The notes under the pieces: model-generated
Told to the model about the DNA's origin: nothing
Seen by the model: only the letters and a program-made list of their open reading frames with translations
Database searches by the model: none
NCBI GenBank assembly: GCA_903925975.1
Contig: CAIYHG010000093.1
Span: 1-64,000, forward strand
Direction of reading: 5' to 3'
Source: an uncultured Acidobacteriia bacterium
GTDB taxonomy: Bacteria > Acidobacteriota > Terriglobia > Bryobacterales > Bryobacteraceae
Length of the DNA: 64,000 nucleotides
Translations under genes and position numbers: made by a program
Shown here: piece by piece, positions 39,990-49,043 of the stretch
How positions within the stretch are numbered: position 1 is the first letter of the stretch
Layout: each line of letters begins with the position of its first letter

Positions 39990-40089
39990 TTCGGCGCCGG
40001 AGAACGGCGCGCCTGGCAGCGGCCCCAGCGAGTTCGCGGGCCGCATCCCTGATATACTGGGAGTTCCCCTAACAGGAGTTATTTCAACA

Positions 40090-42036
40090 ATGTTTGATCT
40101 TTTCCGTAGCCGAGACAAAGCCGTGCGCATTCTGCTGGGCGGCATCCTGGTCGTGGTGTCGTTTTCGATGCTCACATACCTGATCCCGAGCTACAATTCG
40201 GGCGCCGCGGATGCGGGCGATCAGGTGGTTGCGGATATCGGCAAGGGACAGTTGACGCTCCCCGAGGTCCAGCAGGCGATTCAGCAGACCGTTCGCGGCA
40301 GCCAAATCCCGCCTTCGGTACTGCCGAATTACATCCCGCAGATGGTCGATGAACTCATCATGCAGCGCGCCTTGGCGTTTCAGGCCGAGACCCTGGGATT
40401 CCAAGTCACCGACGCCGAGATGACGAAAGTGATCTCCGAGATGATTCCGGGCTTGTTTCCGGATGGGAAGTTCGTCGGGACCGAAGCGTATTCCGCTTTC
40501 CTGGCACAGCAGAACCTCAGCATTACCGAGTTTGAAACCAACCTCCGGCGGCAGATGCTCATCTCCCGGCTGCGGGATATCGCCCTCCAGGGCATCATCA
40601 TCACGCCGGCGGAAATCGAACAGGCGTACCGGCGGAAGAACGAGCAGATCAAGGTGGAGTGGGTCAAGCTGACGGCGGATCAGTATCGCGGCGAATCCCA
40701 GCCCACGGCGGAGGAAGTGCAGGCGTATTTCAAGGCAAATACCGCGCGCTATCAATCGGCTGAAAAGCGGAACCTGGCCGTGCTGCTTGCCGACCCTGCG
40801 AAGATCGAGCAGACGTTGACGCCGGCGGACGCCGATCTGCAGCGCCTTTACAACGACGGTAAAGAGGCCTTCCGCACTCCCGAGCGCGTCAAGGTCCGGC
40901 ATATTCTGTTGAAGACCAGCGACAAGCCGGCGTCGGAAGACCCCAAGATAAGAGCCAAGGCCGAAGATCTGTTGAAGCAGATTCGCGGCGGGGCGAATTT
41001 TGCCGACTTAGCCAAGAAGTTCTCCGAGGACGCCACGTCGGCCAACAACGCCAAGAGCCCCGGCGAACTGCCGGATTGGATCACCCGCGGCCAGACCGTG
41101 CCGGAGTTCGAGAAGGTGGCGTTCACGCTCAAGCCCACGCAAACCAGCGATGTGGTGAAGACGCAATACGGCTATCACATTATTCAGGTGCTGGCGCACG
41201 AAGATGCCCGCCTCCGGCCGTTTGACGAAGCGAAGGCCGATTTGACGGCCCAGTGGAAGAAGCAGCGCGTGAACGACTTGATGCAGACCATCAGCGATCA
41301 AGCGCAGGCAGCGCTGCAGAAGGACCCCTCGAACCCGGATAAGGTTGCGGCCCAATTCAACGTCCAGGTCCTGCGGGTCAATGATTTTCAGGCGGGCCAG
41401 CCGCTGCCGGACGTCGGCATGAGCCCGGACTTCGGCCAGGCCGTCGGGTCGCTGAAACAGGGAGAGGTTTCGCAGCCCGTGGCCTTCAACGACAATAAGA
41501 TAGCTATTGCGGTAGTGACCGGTGTAACTCCGGCCCGCCCATCGACTCTGGCCGAGGTGGAAGGGAGCGTTCGCGAGACCCTGGTTGCCAACCGCAGCGC
41601 CGCCGCGCTTCAGAAGCACGTGCAGGAGCTTGCGGATGCCGGCAAGAAATTCGGAAACCTGGCCCAGGCCGCCAAGTCCATGGGCCTGCAGAGCAAGGTT
41701 TCGGCGGAAGTGAACCGCGCTGGCTCGGTGGAGGGGCTTGGGCCCGCGAGCTATCTCGATCAAGCATTCACTAAGCCGGACGGAAGCATTGTTGGGCCGG
41801 TGAATCTGCCGGACGGAGCCGCCGTGGCGCAGGTGACTCAGCATATCGCGGCCGATATGATCAAGCTCGGGGAGCAGATCACGGCGATTCGCGACGAACT
41901 AAAGCGCCAGAAAGAAAGCGACCGCTATACGTTGTTTTCCGAGGGCGTGCGACAGACGCTTACCGGCCAGGGCAAAATCAAAGTTCACGCGCCGGTGCTT
42001 CAGCGCCTTATCGCCAGCTTCAAGTCGAATAGCTAA
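40090..42036 (+). CDS. ppiD: Membrane-anchored periplasmic peptidyl-prolyl isomerase, PpiD-like
   Basis: PpiD-type chaperones help fold exported proteins. The 648-residue protein has a short cytoplasmic N-terminus and one membrane helix (ILLGGILVVVSFSMLTYLI, residues 15-33), a SurA-type N-terminal chaperone domain (about 45-260), a parvulin domain (about 270-380: VKVRHILLKTSD, FADLAKKFSED, TQYGYHIIQVL), and a second chaperone-like C-terminal part. TATACT at 40053-40058 is a likely -10, with AGGAG before the start. Confidence 0.9.
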   Translation: MFDLFRSRDKAVRILLGGILVVVSFSMLTYLIPSYNSGAADAGDQVVADIGKGQLTLPEVQQAIQQTVRGSQIPPSVLPNYIPQMVDELIMQRALAFQAETLGFQVTDAEMTKVISEMIPGLFPDGKFVGTEAYSAFLAQQNLSITEFETNLRRQMLISRLRDIALQGIIITPAEIEQAYRRKNEQIKVEWVKLTADQYRGESQPTAEEVQAYFKANTARYQSAEKRNLAVLLADPAKIEQTLTPADADLQRLYNDGKEAFRTPERVKVRHILLKTSDKPASEDPKIRAKAEDLLKQIRGGANFADLAKKFSEDATSANNAKSPGELPDWITRGQTVPEFEKVAFTLKPTQTSDVVKTQYGYHIIQVLAHEDARLRPFDEAKADLTAQWKKQRVNDLMQTISDQAQAALQKDPSNPDKVAAQFNVQVLRVNDFQAGQPLPDVGMSPDFGQAVGSLKQGEVSQPVAFNDNKIAIAVVTGVTPARPSTLAEVEGSVRETLVANRSAAALQKHVQELADAGKKFGNLAQAAKSMGLQSKVSAEVNRAGSVEGLGPASYLDQAFTKPDGSIVGPVNLPDGAAVAQVTQHIAADMIKLGEQITAIRDELKRQKESDRYTLFSEGVRQTLTGQGKIKVHAPVLQRLIASFKSNS

Positions 42037-42041
42037 AGCGG

Positions 42042-42707
42042 ATGCCGCAGGCCATCCTGGAGTTTCTCCGGTCGCTGACGGACCCGGAACGGCTGATTGC
42101 CGTTCTGAGTACGTTGCTTTCCGGATGGCTGGGCTACGCAGCTCTGTTTGCCGTAGTTTATTCGGAGACGGGCCTCATGGTCGGTTTCTTCCTGCCGGGC
42201 GATTCACTGCTCTTCACGGTGGGCGTGGTGGCCGGAGCGGGTCACCTCGATATGGTTACGGTGAACGTCACCCTGATGGCCGCGGCTATTCTGGGCGATT
42301 CTACCGGGTTCTTCCTGGGGCGCAAGACCGGCCCGCGCATTTTCAGCCGGCCTGATTCCCGCCTATTCAAGCGCGAGTACGTGGTTCGCACCAGAAAGTT
42401 CTACGAACGCTACGGCGGCAAGACGATCGTGTACGCGCGTTTCGTGCCCATCGTCCGTACGTTCGCCGCGTTCATCGCCGGCGTAATGGGGATGCCCTAC
42501 CTGCGGTTTCTGCCTTATAGCGTCTGCGGCGGCATCGGCTGGATCTTTAGCATGACGATGCTGGGACACTACCTCGGCAGCGTCCCGTTCATCAGACAGA
42601 ACTTCGATAAGGTCATCCTGGCAATCATTTTCATTTCGCTGCTGCCTACCGTGATCGAAGTGCTGCATGCCCGCAGGGCTCCGAAGCCGGAAAGCGCGGG
42701 GAAGTAG
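42042..42707 (+). CDS. DedA-family membrane protein
   Basis: DedA (VTT-domain) proteins include lipid flippases for undecaprenyl phosphate or phosphatidylethanolamine. The 221-residue protein has the family motifs ETGLMVGFFLPGDSLLFTVG, GDSTGFFLGRKTGPRIF and, in the second half, KTIVYARFVPIVRTFAAFIA with the conserved arginines. Length is normal. It follows ppiD by five bases, so a shared envelope role is likely. The substrate cannot be told from sequence. Confidence 0.9.
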   Translation: MPQAILEFLRSLTDPERLIAVLSTLLSGWLGYAALFAVVYSETGLMVGFFLPGDSLLFTVGVVAGAGHLDMVTVNVTLMAAAILGDSTGFFLGRKTGPRIFSRPDSRLFKREYVVRTRKFYERYGGKTIVYARFVPIVRTFAAFIAGVMGMPYLRFLPYSVCGGIGWIFSMTMLGHYLGSVPFIRQNFDKVILAIIFISLLPTVIEVLHARRAPKPESAGK

Positions 42708-42722
42708 CTCCGCGCCCGCGTT

Positions 42723-43337
42723 TCACTTCGACATTCCCACGAGCCCCGCTGCGTACAGGCGATCATCCACCCGCGTGAGCCGCCGAACGGTGGAGGCGTC
42801 AAGCAAGGCACGGTGGGGAATCTCGCAGAGGTGATTTGGGATCGTCCAGACGTCCTCCTCGTCAGTCATCCAACCGAGCCGGTCGAAGCGGCTGAGATTC
42901 ACCGGCCGGGAATATCGCCTGAGGGTCTTCTCCCTGCGGTGATTGTAGTAGTGCTCGAAGTAGGACATCACGAGTTCGCGCAGGTTACGGTAGACCGGCT
43001 CGCGGAATCGCAGACCCGAGTAGTTCGATTTCGCCACGGCTCCCCAATGGGAGCCGGCGCGGAAGATGGCGAGCACGTGATCGTCGTCGCGCGTCGCTTC
43101 CAGATCGAGCAGCAGGGGCGGGTGGCCGAGCATGCGGAGGGCAGCGGCGCCGAAGAGGGCGCCCTCCATGCAATGGGCCGTCAGGTCGCGCATCACGCGG
43201 CGGGGCGAGCGGCACGTATCCCCATCGGGTTCCTTGTTGTAGGCAAGCTCGCAATCCAGGAAGCGCTGGATCTTCTCGGGTGAACTCAGGCGCCGGAATA
43301 GCGCGCGTTCCGCGGGTGTGAAGCCGTAGTCGGGCAT
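42723..43337 (-). CDS. Conserved hypothetical protein, possibly transglutaminase-like
   Basis: The 204-residue soluble protein contains TAHCMEGALFGAAALRMLGH (about residues 53-72) followed by LLLDLEATRDDDHVLAIFR (about 75-93). A cysteine at a helix start, then a histidine in a strand, is the layout of transglutaminase/papain-like folds, with AKSNYSGLRFREP further on. The alignment is by eye only and no named family is certain. It is convergent with dedA. Confidence 0.5.
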   Translation of the reverse strand: MPDYGFTPAERALFRRLSSPEKIQRFLDCELAYNKEPDGDTCRSPRRVMRDLTAHCMEGALFGAAALRMLGHPPLLLDLEATRDDDHVLAIFRAGSHWGAVAKSNYSGLRFREPVYRNLRELVMSYFEHYYNHRREKTLRRYSRPVNLSRFDRLGWMTDEEDVWTIPNHLCEIPHRALLDASTVRRLTRVDDRLYAAGLVGMSK

Positions 43338-43373
43338 GGAAAACTTAGCGTAGCGTAAACCGGCCGGCCCGGA

Positions 43374-44306
43374 TCAGTGGGAGTGCTCGGGGTGCTCCAT
43401 GCTGACGGGGATGGCGCACCCATTTTCCGAAATCCGGCAGCCAACGTGTTCGAACTGCACGGTGGTGTGGCCAATGTGAAAACGCTCTTCCAGCATGTGG
43501 TTGAGGCCGCGCAGAATGCGATCGCTTGCCGATGGCGGAACGTCGTTGATGAGGACGTGGCAACTGAGCGCGTGAGCGCTCGATCCGAGACTCCAGATGT
43601 GCAGATCATGCACGTCCAACACGCCGTCCACCGAGCGCATGGCCTCAGTCACATCGTTCAACCGCAGCCCCCGCGGGAGCCCTTCGAGCAGAATGTTGAG
43701 CGATTCGCGGACGATGTCCAGCGCCGTCCACACGATCAGGCCGCCGATGAGCGCCGAGAGGATCGGGTCCACCACATTCCAGCCCGTCTGGCGGATTATG
43801 ATAGCCCCGGCGATGATGCCGACCGAGCCCAGCGCGTCGCCGAGCATGTGGACGAAGGCGCTGCGGACGTTGATATCGCGGTGGCGCGCACTCCGCAGGG
43901 CCCACATGATCCCGCCGTTCAGCAGCAGGCCAAGCCCTGCCATGGCCAGCATGATGGTTTCATTGACCGGCTCGGGGCGGCGCAACCGCAGGGCGCTTTC
44001 GTAAAAGATCCAGGCGGAGAGCGCCAGCAACGTCAGCGCGTTGACGAATGCCGACAAGACGCCGGCGCGATGGTAGCCATAAGTCTTGCTTTCGTCGGCG
44101 GGTTTGGACTGCAAGTAAAACGCGATCCACGCCAGCAACAGGGCCAGAGCGTCGGTAAAATTATGGCCGGCGTCAGAAAGCAGCGCCAGGGAATGCGCTT
44201 GGATGCCAGCGGCGGTCTCGATGGCGACAAAGGCGAACGTGGCCACCAGAGACCACCGCAAAGCCGTGCCGGTCCCGCCCCCGTTCTGATGCGTGTGCGT
44301 ATGCAC
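43374..44306 (-). CDS. Cation diffusion facilitator (CzcD/ZitB-like metal exporter)
   Basis: CDF proteins export Zn2+, Co2+ or Cd2+ against protons. The 310-residue protein has a His-rich N-terminus (MHTHTHQNG), six membrane helices with the metal-site motifs SDAGHNFTDALAL (helix 2) and HMLGDALGSVG (helix 5), and a C-terminal cytoplasmic domain (VLDVHDLHIWSLGSSAHALS). The H-x3-D pattern in both helices fits zinc-type members. It starts at GTG with GGAAG upstream. It ends in a His-rich tail. Confidence 0.92.
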   Translation of the reverse strand: MHTHTHQNGGGTGTALRWSLVATFAFVAIETAAGIQAHSLALLSDAGHNFTDALALLLAWIAFYLQSKPADESKTYGYHRAGVLSAFVNALTLLALSAWIFYESALRLRRPEPVNETIMLAMAGLGLLLNGGIMWALRSARHRDINVRSAFVHMLGDALGSVGIIAGAIIIRQTGWNVVDPILSALIGGLIVWTALDIVRESLNILLEGLPRGLRLNDVTEAMRSVDGVLDVHDLHIWSLGSSAHALSCHVLINDVPPSASDRILRGLNHMLEERFHIGHTTVQFEHVGCRISENGCAIPVSMEHPEHSH

Positions 44307-44390
44307 GTATCTTCCAGTGTACCCGCTCGGGCGGGGCCGGAATCGGAGCGAGGAAAGCCTGTTAACCTGGACTTTCGCAAGGGGAATGTC

Positions 44391-46487
44391 GTGGCGAATC
44401 GTACTCTATTGAAATCGATCGTCTGCCTCGGTATGGCCGCGATGGCTGCTTCCGCCGAGGAAGGCAAGTGGACGCCGCAGCAGGTTCTGCAACTAGACCA
44501 GGCATGGCTCAAGAAGCAGGGATTGGAACTGCCGGTCTCGCGCCTCTGGGATCCGGCGCGCGGAACCGGGTTGCTCTCGGGAACGGTAAGCCTTTCTTCG
44601 GGATGCTCGGCGGGTTTCGTTTCCGCCAACGGCCTCATCCTGACCAATCATCACTGCCTGTTTGGCCTTATTCAGGAACACAGCCGCCCCGACCGCGACT
44701 TGATTACGAACGGCTTTCTGGCGCGCACTCCCGAGGAAGAATTACGCGGGACCACGATGCGCGTCGCCATTCCCCGGAAGTTCACGGACGTCACCCGTGA
44801 GATGACCGGCGCGGCGCCGGCCGGAGCCGACGATCTGGCCCGCTCGCGCGCCATCGAAACGCGGCAGAAGGCGCTGGTCGCCGCCTGCGAGAAATCGCCG
44901 GGAATCAGGTGCAGCGTGGCGGCATTCGACGGCGGCTTGCAGTACACGCTGATCGAGACCTTGGAACTCACGGACGTGAGGTTGGTGTACGCGCCCCCGC
45001 GCGCGGTCGGCGAATTTGGCGGCGAGGAAGATAACTTCCGCTGGCCGCGCCACGTAGGCGATTTCGCCATGGCGCGCGCCTATCTGGACGGAAAGCCGTA
45101 CCATCCCGAGTTCTACTTCCCGGTATCGCAGGCCGGCGTCAAGCCCGGCGACTTCGTTATGGTGCTGGGCTATCCCGGGCGCACGATGCGTTCGCTCACG
45201 GCGGACGAAATGGCCGACCAGCGCGACTATGTCTTCGGGCTCAGGGAGCAATTGTACGGCGAGTGGATACAGGCGCTTGAAGAAGCCGCGAAATCCAGCC
45301 GCGAAGGCGAAATTACGGTGGCGGCCACGCTCAAGAGCCTGCTCAATTCCCATACGAATGCCCAGGGACAGCTCGCAGGATTGCAGCGCGGGCGCATCAT
45401 CGAGAAGCAGAAGGCCGCGGACGAAGCCGTGCTGGCCTGGGCGGCGCAGAAACCCGCCTATGCCGCTGGCGTGGCTGCCAAGCGCGAACTCGACCAGTTG
45501 GCCGCCCGGCGACGCCAGACCGCCACGAGGGATTTTCTGCTTCAGGCTGCCTCGTCGGGCGCGGTGGCACTGAAGGACGCGATCATCCTGGTGCGGCTGG
45601 CGGGCGAGCGCGCCAAGCCCGATGCGGAGCGCGAGCCCAACTACATGCAGCGCGAATGGGAGCGTATCAAGGCGGGCCTTGAAAGGGACCAGAAGAGCTT
45701 CTTCCGGCCCGCGGACGAGGCCGTGTTGGTGCGCTATGTTCAGCGGGCGCTGCAACTCGAAGCCCCCGGCCGCATCGAAGCCGTGGAGCGCGCATTCCGC
45801 GGGCAGGACCCGGGGCGGAACGTGCGTGCGCTCTACGAGGGGACGAAGGTCACCGATCTCGAACAGCGGATGCGGATGTTTGGGGAAAGCGCCGATCAAC
45901 TGCGCGCCCGCAAGGACCCGCTGCTCGATTTCGCCTTCGCTCTCGATCCGGAGTTGCGCGCATGGCAGACCGCGGCGCGGGTGCAGGATGCGGCCGCTGC
46001 CAGGCTGCGGCCCGAGTGGCGCAAACTGGTGATCGCTCACGCGGGCCAGCCCGTCGCGCCGGATGCCAATTCCACGCTGCGCGTCAGTTTCGCCCATGTG
46101 GCCGGCTACGCGCCCAGAGATGGCGTGTTCTATACGCCGCAGACCACGCTTGCCGGCATGATCGAGAAGAATACGGGTGTGGAGCCGTTCGCCGCGCCGG
46201 CGCAGTTGCTTGAAGCCGCGAAGACGGTGGACGCCTCCAAGATCCCGCTCGATTTTCTATCGAATGCCGATACCACGGGCGGCAATTCCGGCAGCCCCGT
46301 GGTGAACGGGCGAGGTGAATTGGTGGGGCTCAACTTCGACCGCGTGTGGGAGAACGTGGCCAACGACTTCGGCTATAACCCCGAGATCGCAAGGAATATC
46401 AGCGTTGACGTACGATTTCTGCGATGGCTTCTGGAATTGAACCGCGCGGATAACGTTCTGAACGAACTCGGGCCGCGGAAACCGTAA
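44391..46487 (+). CDS. S46-family dipeptidyl-peptidase (DPP7/DPP11-like)
   Basis: S46 enzymes release dipeptides from peptide N-termini in the periplasm. The 698-residue protein has a signal peptide (SIVCLGMAAMAASA), the chymotrypsin-like triad His in TNHHC (about 87-88), Asp in RHVGDFAMA (D224) and Ser in GGNSGSPV (S633), plus the long helical insert. An arginine lies 18 residues after the Ser (R651), the spacing that gives DPP11 its Asp/Glu preference; DPP7 has Gly there. The start is GTG at 44391 with AGGGGA upstream. The frame is open far upstream, but that part lies opposite the CDF gene. Confidence 0.9.
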   Translation: MANRTLLKSIVCLGMAAMAASAEEGKWTPQQVLQLDQAWLKKQGLELPVSRLWDPARGTGLLSGTVSLSSGCSAGFVSANGLILTNHHCLFGLIQEHSRPDRDLITNGFLARTPEEELRGTTMRVAIPRKFTDVTREMTGAAPAGADDLARSRAIETRQKALVAACEKSPGIRCSVAAFDGGLQYTLIETLELTDVRLVYAPPRAVGEFGGEEDNFRWPRHVGDFAMARAYLDGKPYHPEFYFPVSQAGVKPGDFVMVLGYPGRTMRSLTADEMADQRDYVFGLREQLYGEWIQALEEAAKSSREGEITVAATLKSLLNSHTNAQGQLAGLQRGRIIEKQKAADEAVLAWAAQKPAYAAGVAAKRELDQLAARRRQTATRDFLLQAASSGAVALKDAIILVRLAGERAKPDAEREPNYMQREWERIKAGLERDQKSFFRPADEAVLVRYVQRALQLEAPGRIEAVERAFRGQDPGRNVRALYEGTKVTDLEQRMRMFGESADQLRARKDPLLDFAFALDPELRAWQTAARVQDAAAARLRPEWRKLVIAHAGQPVAPDANSTLRVSFAHVAGYAPRDGVFYTPQTTLAGMIEKNTGVEPFAAPAQLLEAAKTVDASKIPLDFLSNADTTGGNSGSPVVNGRGELVGLNFDRVWENVANDFGYNPEIARNISVDVRFLRWLLELNRADNVLNELGPRKP

Positions 46488-46499
46488 CGGAAGCAACCT

Positions 46500-47516
46500 C
46501 TATATCAGCGCGTGGATGATCAGGAAGGTCAAGGCGGCAATAATCGCCGCGGCGGGAATGGTCATGACCCACGCCCACACGATATTGCCTGCCAGGCCCC
46601 AACGCACGGCTTTCATGCGCTGAATGCTGCCCACTCCGGCGATCGAACCCGCTATGACGTGGGTGGTCGAGACGGGCTGCTTCAGCCATGTTGCGAAGAG
46701 GATGGATATGGCTGCCGCCGCCTCCGCGCAGAAGCCGCCACGCGGTTTCAGTCGGGTCAGCCTGGTGCCCATGGTCCGGATGATTCTCCAGCCGCCGCTC
46801 ATCGTCCCAAGCGCAATTGCGGCATAGGCCGACAGCACCACCCACGTGGGAACATGAAAGTCCCGCTGGTATCCGGATGTCACCAGCACGCTGGTGATGA
46901 TCCCCATGGTCTTCTGCGCGTCATTAGTGCCGTGAGCAATGCTGTACAGGGCGGCGGAACCAAGCTGCAGCCGCCGGAAATGCGAATCCATTTTTGAGGG
47001 GCTGGACTTCCGGAACAGCCAGAAAATACCAACCATGAGCGAATACGCCAGAACCAGGCCCAATAGCGGGGCGAACACGATAAACGCCAGCGTCTTGGGC
47101 CACTGTCCCACTACAAGGCCCTTGAGCGCCTGGCTAGGGCCGAGTTGAAGACCCGCATGGGTCAGCGCGGCGCCCGCGTACCCGCCAATCAGAGCGTGGG
47201 AGGAACTGGTCGGCAGCCCGAGCCACCATGTAATCAGGTCCCAGACGATCGCGCCGATTACTCCAGCCAGGATTACGTACGGAGTTACGAGCGCGATGTT
47301 CACGAAGCCGCTGCCTACCGTGCTTGCCACGCCCGTGCCGAACATAAATGCCGCGGCGAAGTTGAAGAATGCGGCCCAAAGCACCGCCTGGAATGGCGTG
47401 AGGACGCGCGTCGCGACCACCGTCGCCACGGAGTTCGCCGCGTCGTGGAAGCCGTTGATGAAATCAAAGACCAGCGCGACGGAGATGATCAGAATTGCGA
47501 TAGTGAGCGGGGACAT
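46500..47516 (-). CDS. pit: Inorganic phosphate transporter, PiT family
   Basis: PiT carriers bring in phosphate or metal-phosphate with protons or sodium. The 338-residue protein has the two PiT signature repeats, FDFINGFHDAANSVATVVAT near the start and SIAHGTNDAQKTMGII in the second half, with about ten membrane helices. Length fits the short bacterial PiT branch. It is convergent with the S46 peptidase gene. No phoU gene is adjacent. Confidence 0.94.
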   Translation of the reverse strand: MSPLTIAILIISVALVFDFINGFHDAANSVATVVATRVLTPFQAVLWAAFFNFAAAFMFGTGVASTVGSGFVNIALVTPYVILAGVIGAIVWDLITWWLGLPTSSSHALIGGYAGAALTHAGLQLGPSQALKGLVVGQWPKTLAFIVFAPLLGLVLAYSLMVGIFWLFRKSSPSKMDSHFRRLQLGSAALYSIAHGTNDAQKTMGIITSVLVTSGYQRDFHVPTWVVLSAYAAIALGTMSGGWRIIRTMGTRLTRLKPRGGFCAEAAAAISILFATWLKQPVSTTHVIAGSIAGVGSIQRMKAVRWGLAGNIVWAWVMTIPAAAIIAALTFLIIHALI

Positions 47517-47726
47517 GTGATGTAACGTGCGCTACGCCAGCGGCGCCGGAACCAAGCATCCATAATACCCCACAGCGCGGAACTACCCCACCCGCGTTGC
47601 GTCGAGCGGCGGATTGGCTAAGCGGCGTGGTCCCCGTTAGACGTGGCGCCGATCTTCAGCGGCCGGGCCTTCCGTTACCATCCTCCGGGTTGGGACCCGG
47701 CCGGCCGTGCTAAATTGATGATTCCG

Positions 47727-48650
47727 ATGCGAAACGTATTGATTATTGGCTCCGGCTGCGCGGGCAACACGGCCGCCATATACACGGCGCGCGCCAATCT
47801 GAAACCCCTGGTGGTCAGCGGCCACGACGCGGGCGGCCAGCTCTCGCTGACTACGCTGGTTGAGAACTTCCCCGGTTTCCCCGAGGGGATTAACGGCCCC
47901 ACGCTGGTCGAAAACATTAAACAACAGGCGCAGAACTTCGGCGCCGAGTATCTGCACGGCGCCGTGCTGGACGCCGATTTCTCCGCGCGCCCATTCCGCC
48001 TCAACGTGGAAGGCGAGTGGATTGAGACGCGCACGGTGATCATCGCCTCCGGCGCTTCGGCCCGATGGTTGGGGCTGCCTTCCGAGCAGAAACTTATCGG
48101 GCACGGAGTCAGTTCCTGCGCCACTTGCGACGGCTTCTTCTATCGCGGGAAGAAGATCATGGTGATCGGCGGCGGCGATTCGGCCATGGAAGAAGCTCAT
48201 TTCCTGACTCGCTTCGGCAGCGAGGTCACGCTGGTGCACCGGCGGGAAGAGTTCCGCGCTTCGAAGATCGTGCTTGACCGCGCGCGGCAGAATCCGAAGA
48301 TCAAGTTCCTGCTGAACACGGTAGTCGAAGAAGTCAAGGATGTAGAGAAGAATCTGGTAACCGGCGTACGGCTGCGTGACGTGAAGACCGGCAAGGTATG
48401 GGAGCAGGACGTGGACGGTTTCTTCCTGGCTATCGGCCACATCCCGAACACAGCCGTGTTCCGCGGCCAGATCGAGACCGATCCCGACGGCTACATCGTT
48501 TCGCAAGGTGGAGCGCGTACGAACATTTCGGGCGTGTTCCATGCCGGCGATGTTCAGGACCGCGTGTACCGGCAGGCGATCACCGCCGCGGGCGCGGGCT
48601 GTATGGCTGCGATTGAAGTGGAACGCTACCTTGAAGCGGAGGGACACTAG
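47727..48650 (+). CDS. trxB: Thioredoxin reductase
   Basis: The flavoenzyme reduces thioredoxin with NADPH. The 307-residue protein has the FAD motif IIGSGCAGNTAAIYTARANL, the redox pair C131-C134 (SCATCDGFF), the NADPH motif MVIGGGDSAMEEAHFL and the C-terminal FAD contact FHAGDVQDRVYRQAITAAG. A cysteine replaces the usual proline in GSGPAG. I chose ATG 47727; ATG 47718 is an alternative. TAAATT at 47711-47716 may be the -10, giving a very short leader. It is co-directional with ridA, two bases away. Confidence 0.92.
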   Translation: MRNVLIIGSGCAGNTAAIYTARANLKPLVVSGHDAGGQLSLTTLVENFPGFPEGINGPTLVENIKQQAQNFGAEYLHGAVLDADFSARPFRLNVEGEWIETRTVIIASGASARWLGLPSEQKLIGHGVSSCATCDGFFYRGKKIMVIGGGDSAMEEAHFLTRFGSEVTLVHRREEFRASKIVLDRARQNPKIKFLLNTVVEEVKDVEKNLVTGVRLRDVKTGKVWEQDVDGFFLAIGHIPNTAVFRGQIETDPDGYIVSQGGARTNISGVFHAGDVQDRVYRQAITAAGAGCMAAIEVERYLEAEGH

Positions 48651-48652
48651 AC

Positions 48653-49036
48653 ATGATCGAGCGGCTTTCACCCCCCGGGACGCCGGCGCCTTGCGGGCCT
48701 TACTCTCCGGCGGTCCGCGCCGGTGATTTCATCTTTGTTTCCGGGCAGGTTCCGCTCAACCCCGCCACCCAGCAGGTTGTCTCGGGCGACATCCGGCAGG
48801 AAACGCGCCAGACCCTCGATAACCTCAAAGCCATCCTGGAGGGCTGTGGTGCCACGCTGGCCGATGTAGTGAAGTGCACCGTCTTCCTAGCCGAGAGCGG
48901 CGATTTCGCCGGCATGAACGAGGTTTACGCCGAGTACTTCGGTGACTCGAAACCGGCGCGCAGCACCGTGGTCTGCGGCTTCGCTCTCCCGAATATCAAA
49001 GTGGAGATGGACGCGATAGCCTACCGGCCGAAGTAA
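48653..49036 (+). CDS. ridA: RidA-family reactive intermediate deaminase
   Basis: RidA hydrolyses reactive enamine/imine products of amino-acid dehydratases. The 127-residue protein has GPYSPAVRAGDFIFVSGQVP near the N-terminus and the catalytic arginine R103 in SKPARSTVVCGF. Length is normal. It directly follows trxB, two bases apart, so they are probably co-transcribed. Confidence 0.93.
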   Translation: MIERLSPPGTPAPCGPYSPAVRAGDFIFVSGQVPLNPATQQVVSGDIRQETRQTLDNLKAILEGCGATLADVVKCTVFLAESGDFAGMNEVYAEYFGDSKPARSTVVCGFALPNIKVEMDAIAYRPK

Positions 49037-49043
49037 GAAAGAC

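Noticed and set aside
43377-44390. Very long plus-strand frame that would give a 1036-residue protein
   Set aside because: The first 338 codons lie opposite the CDF transporter gene and translate to Arg/Gln/His-rich shadow sequence. The GTG at 44391 with AGGGGA upstream and a following signal peptide is the real start of the S46 peptidase.
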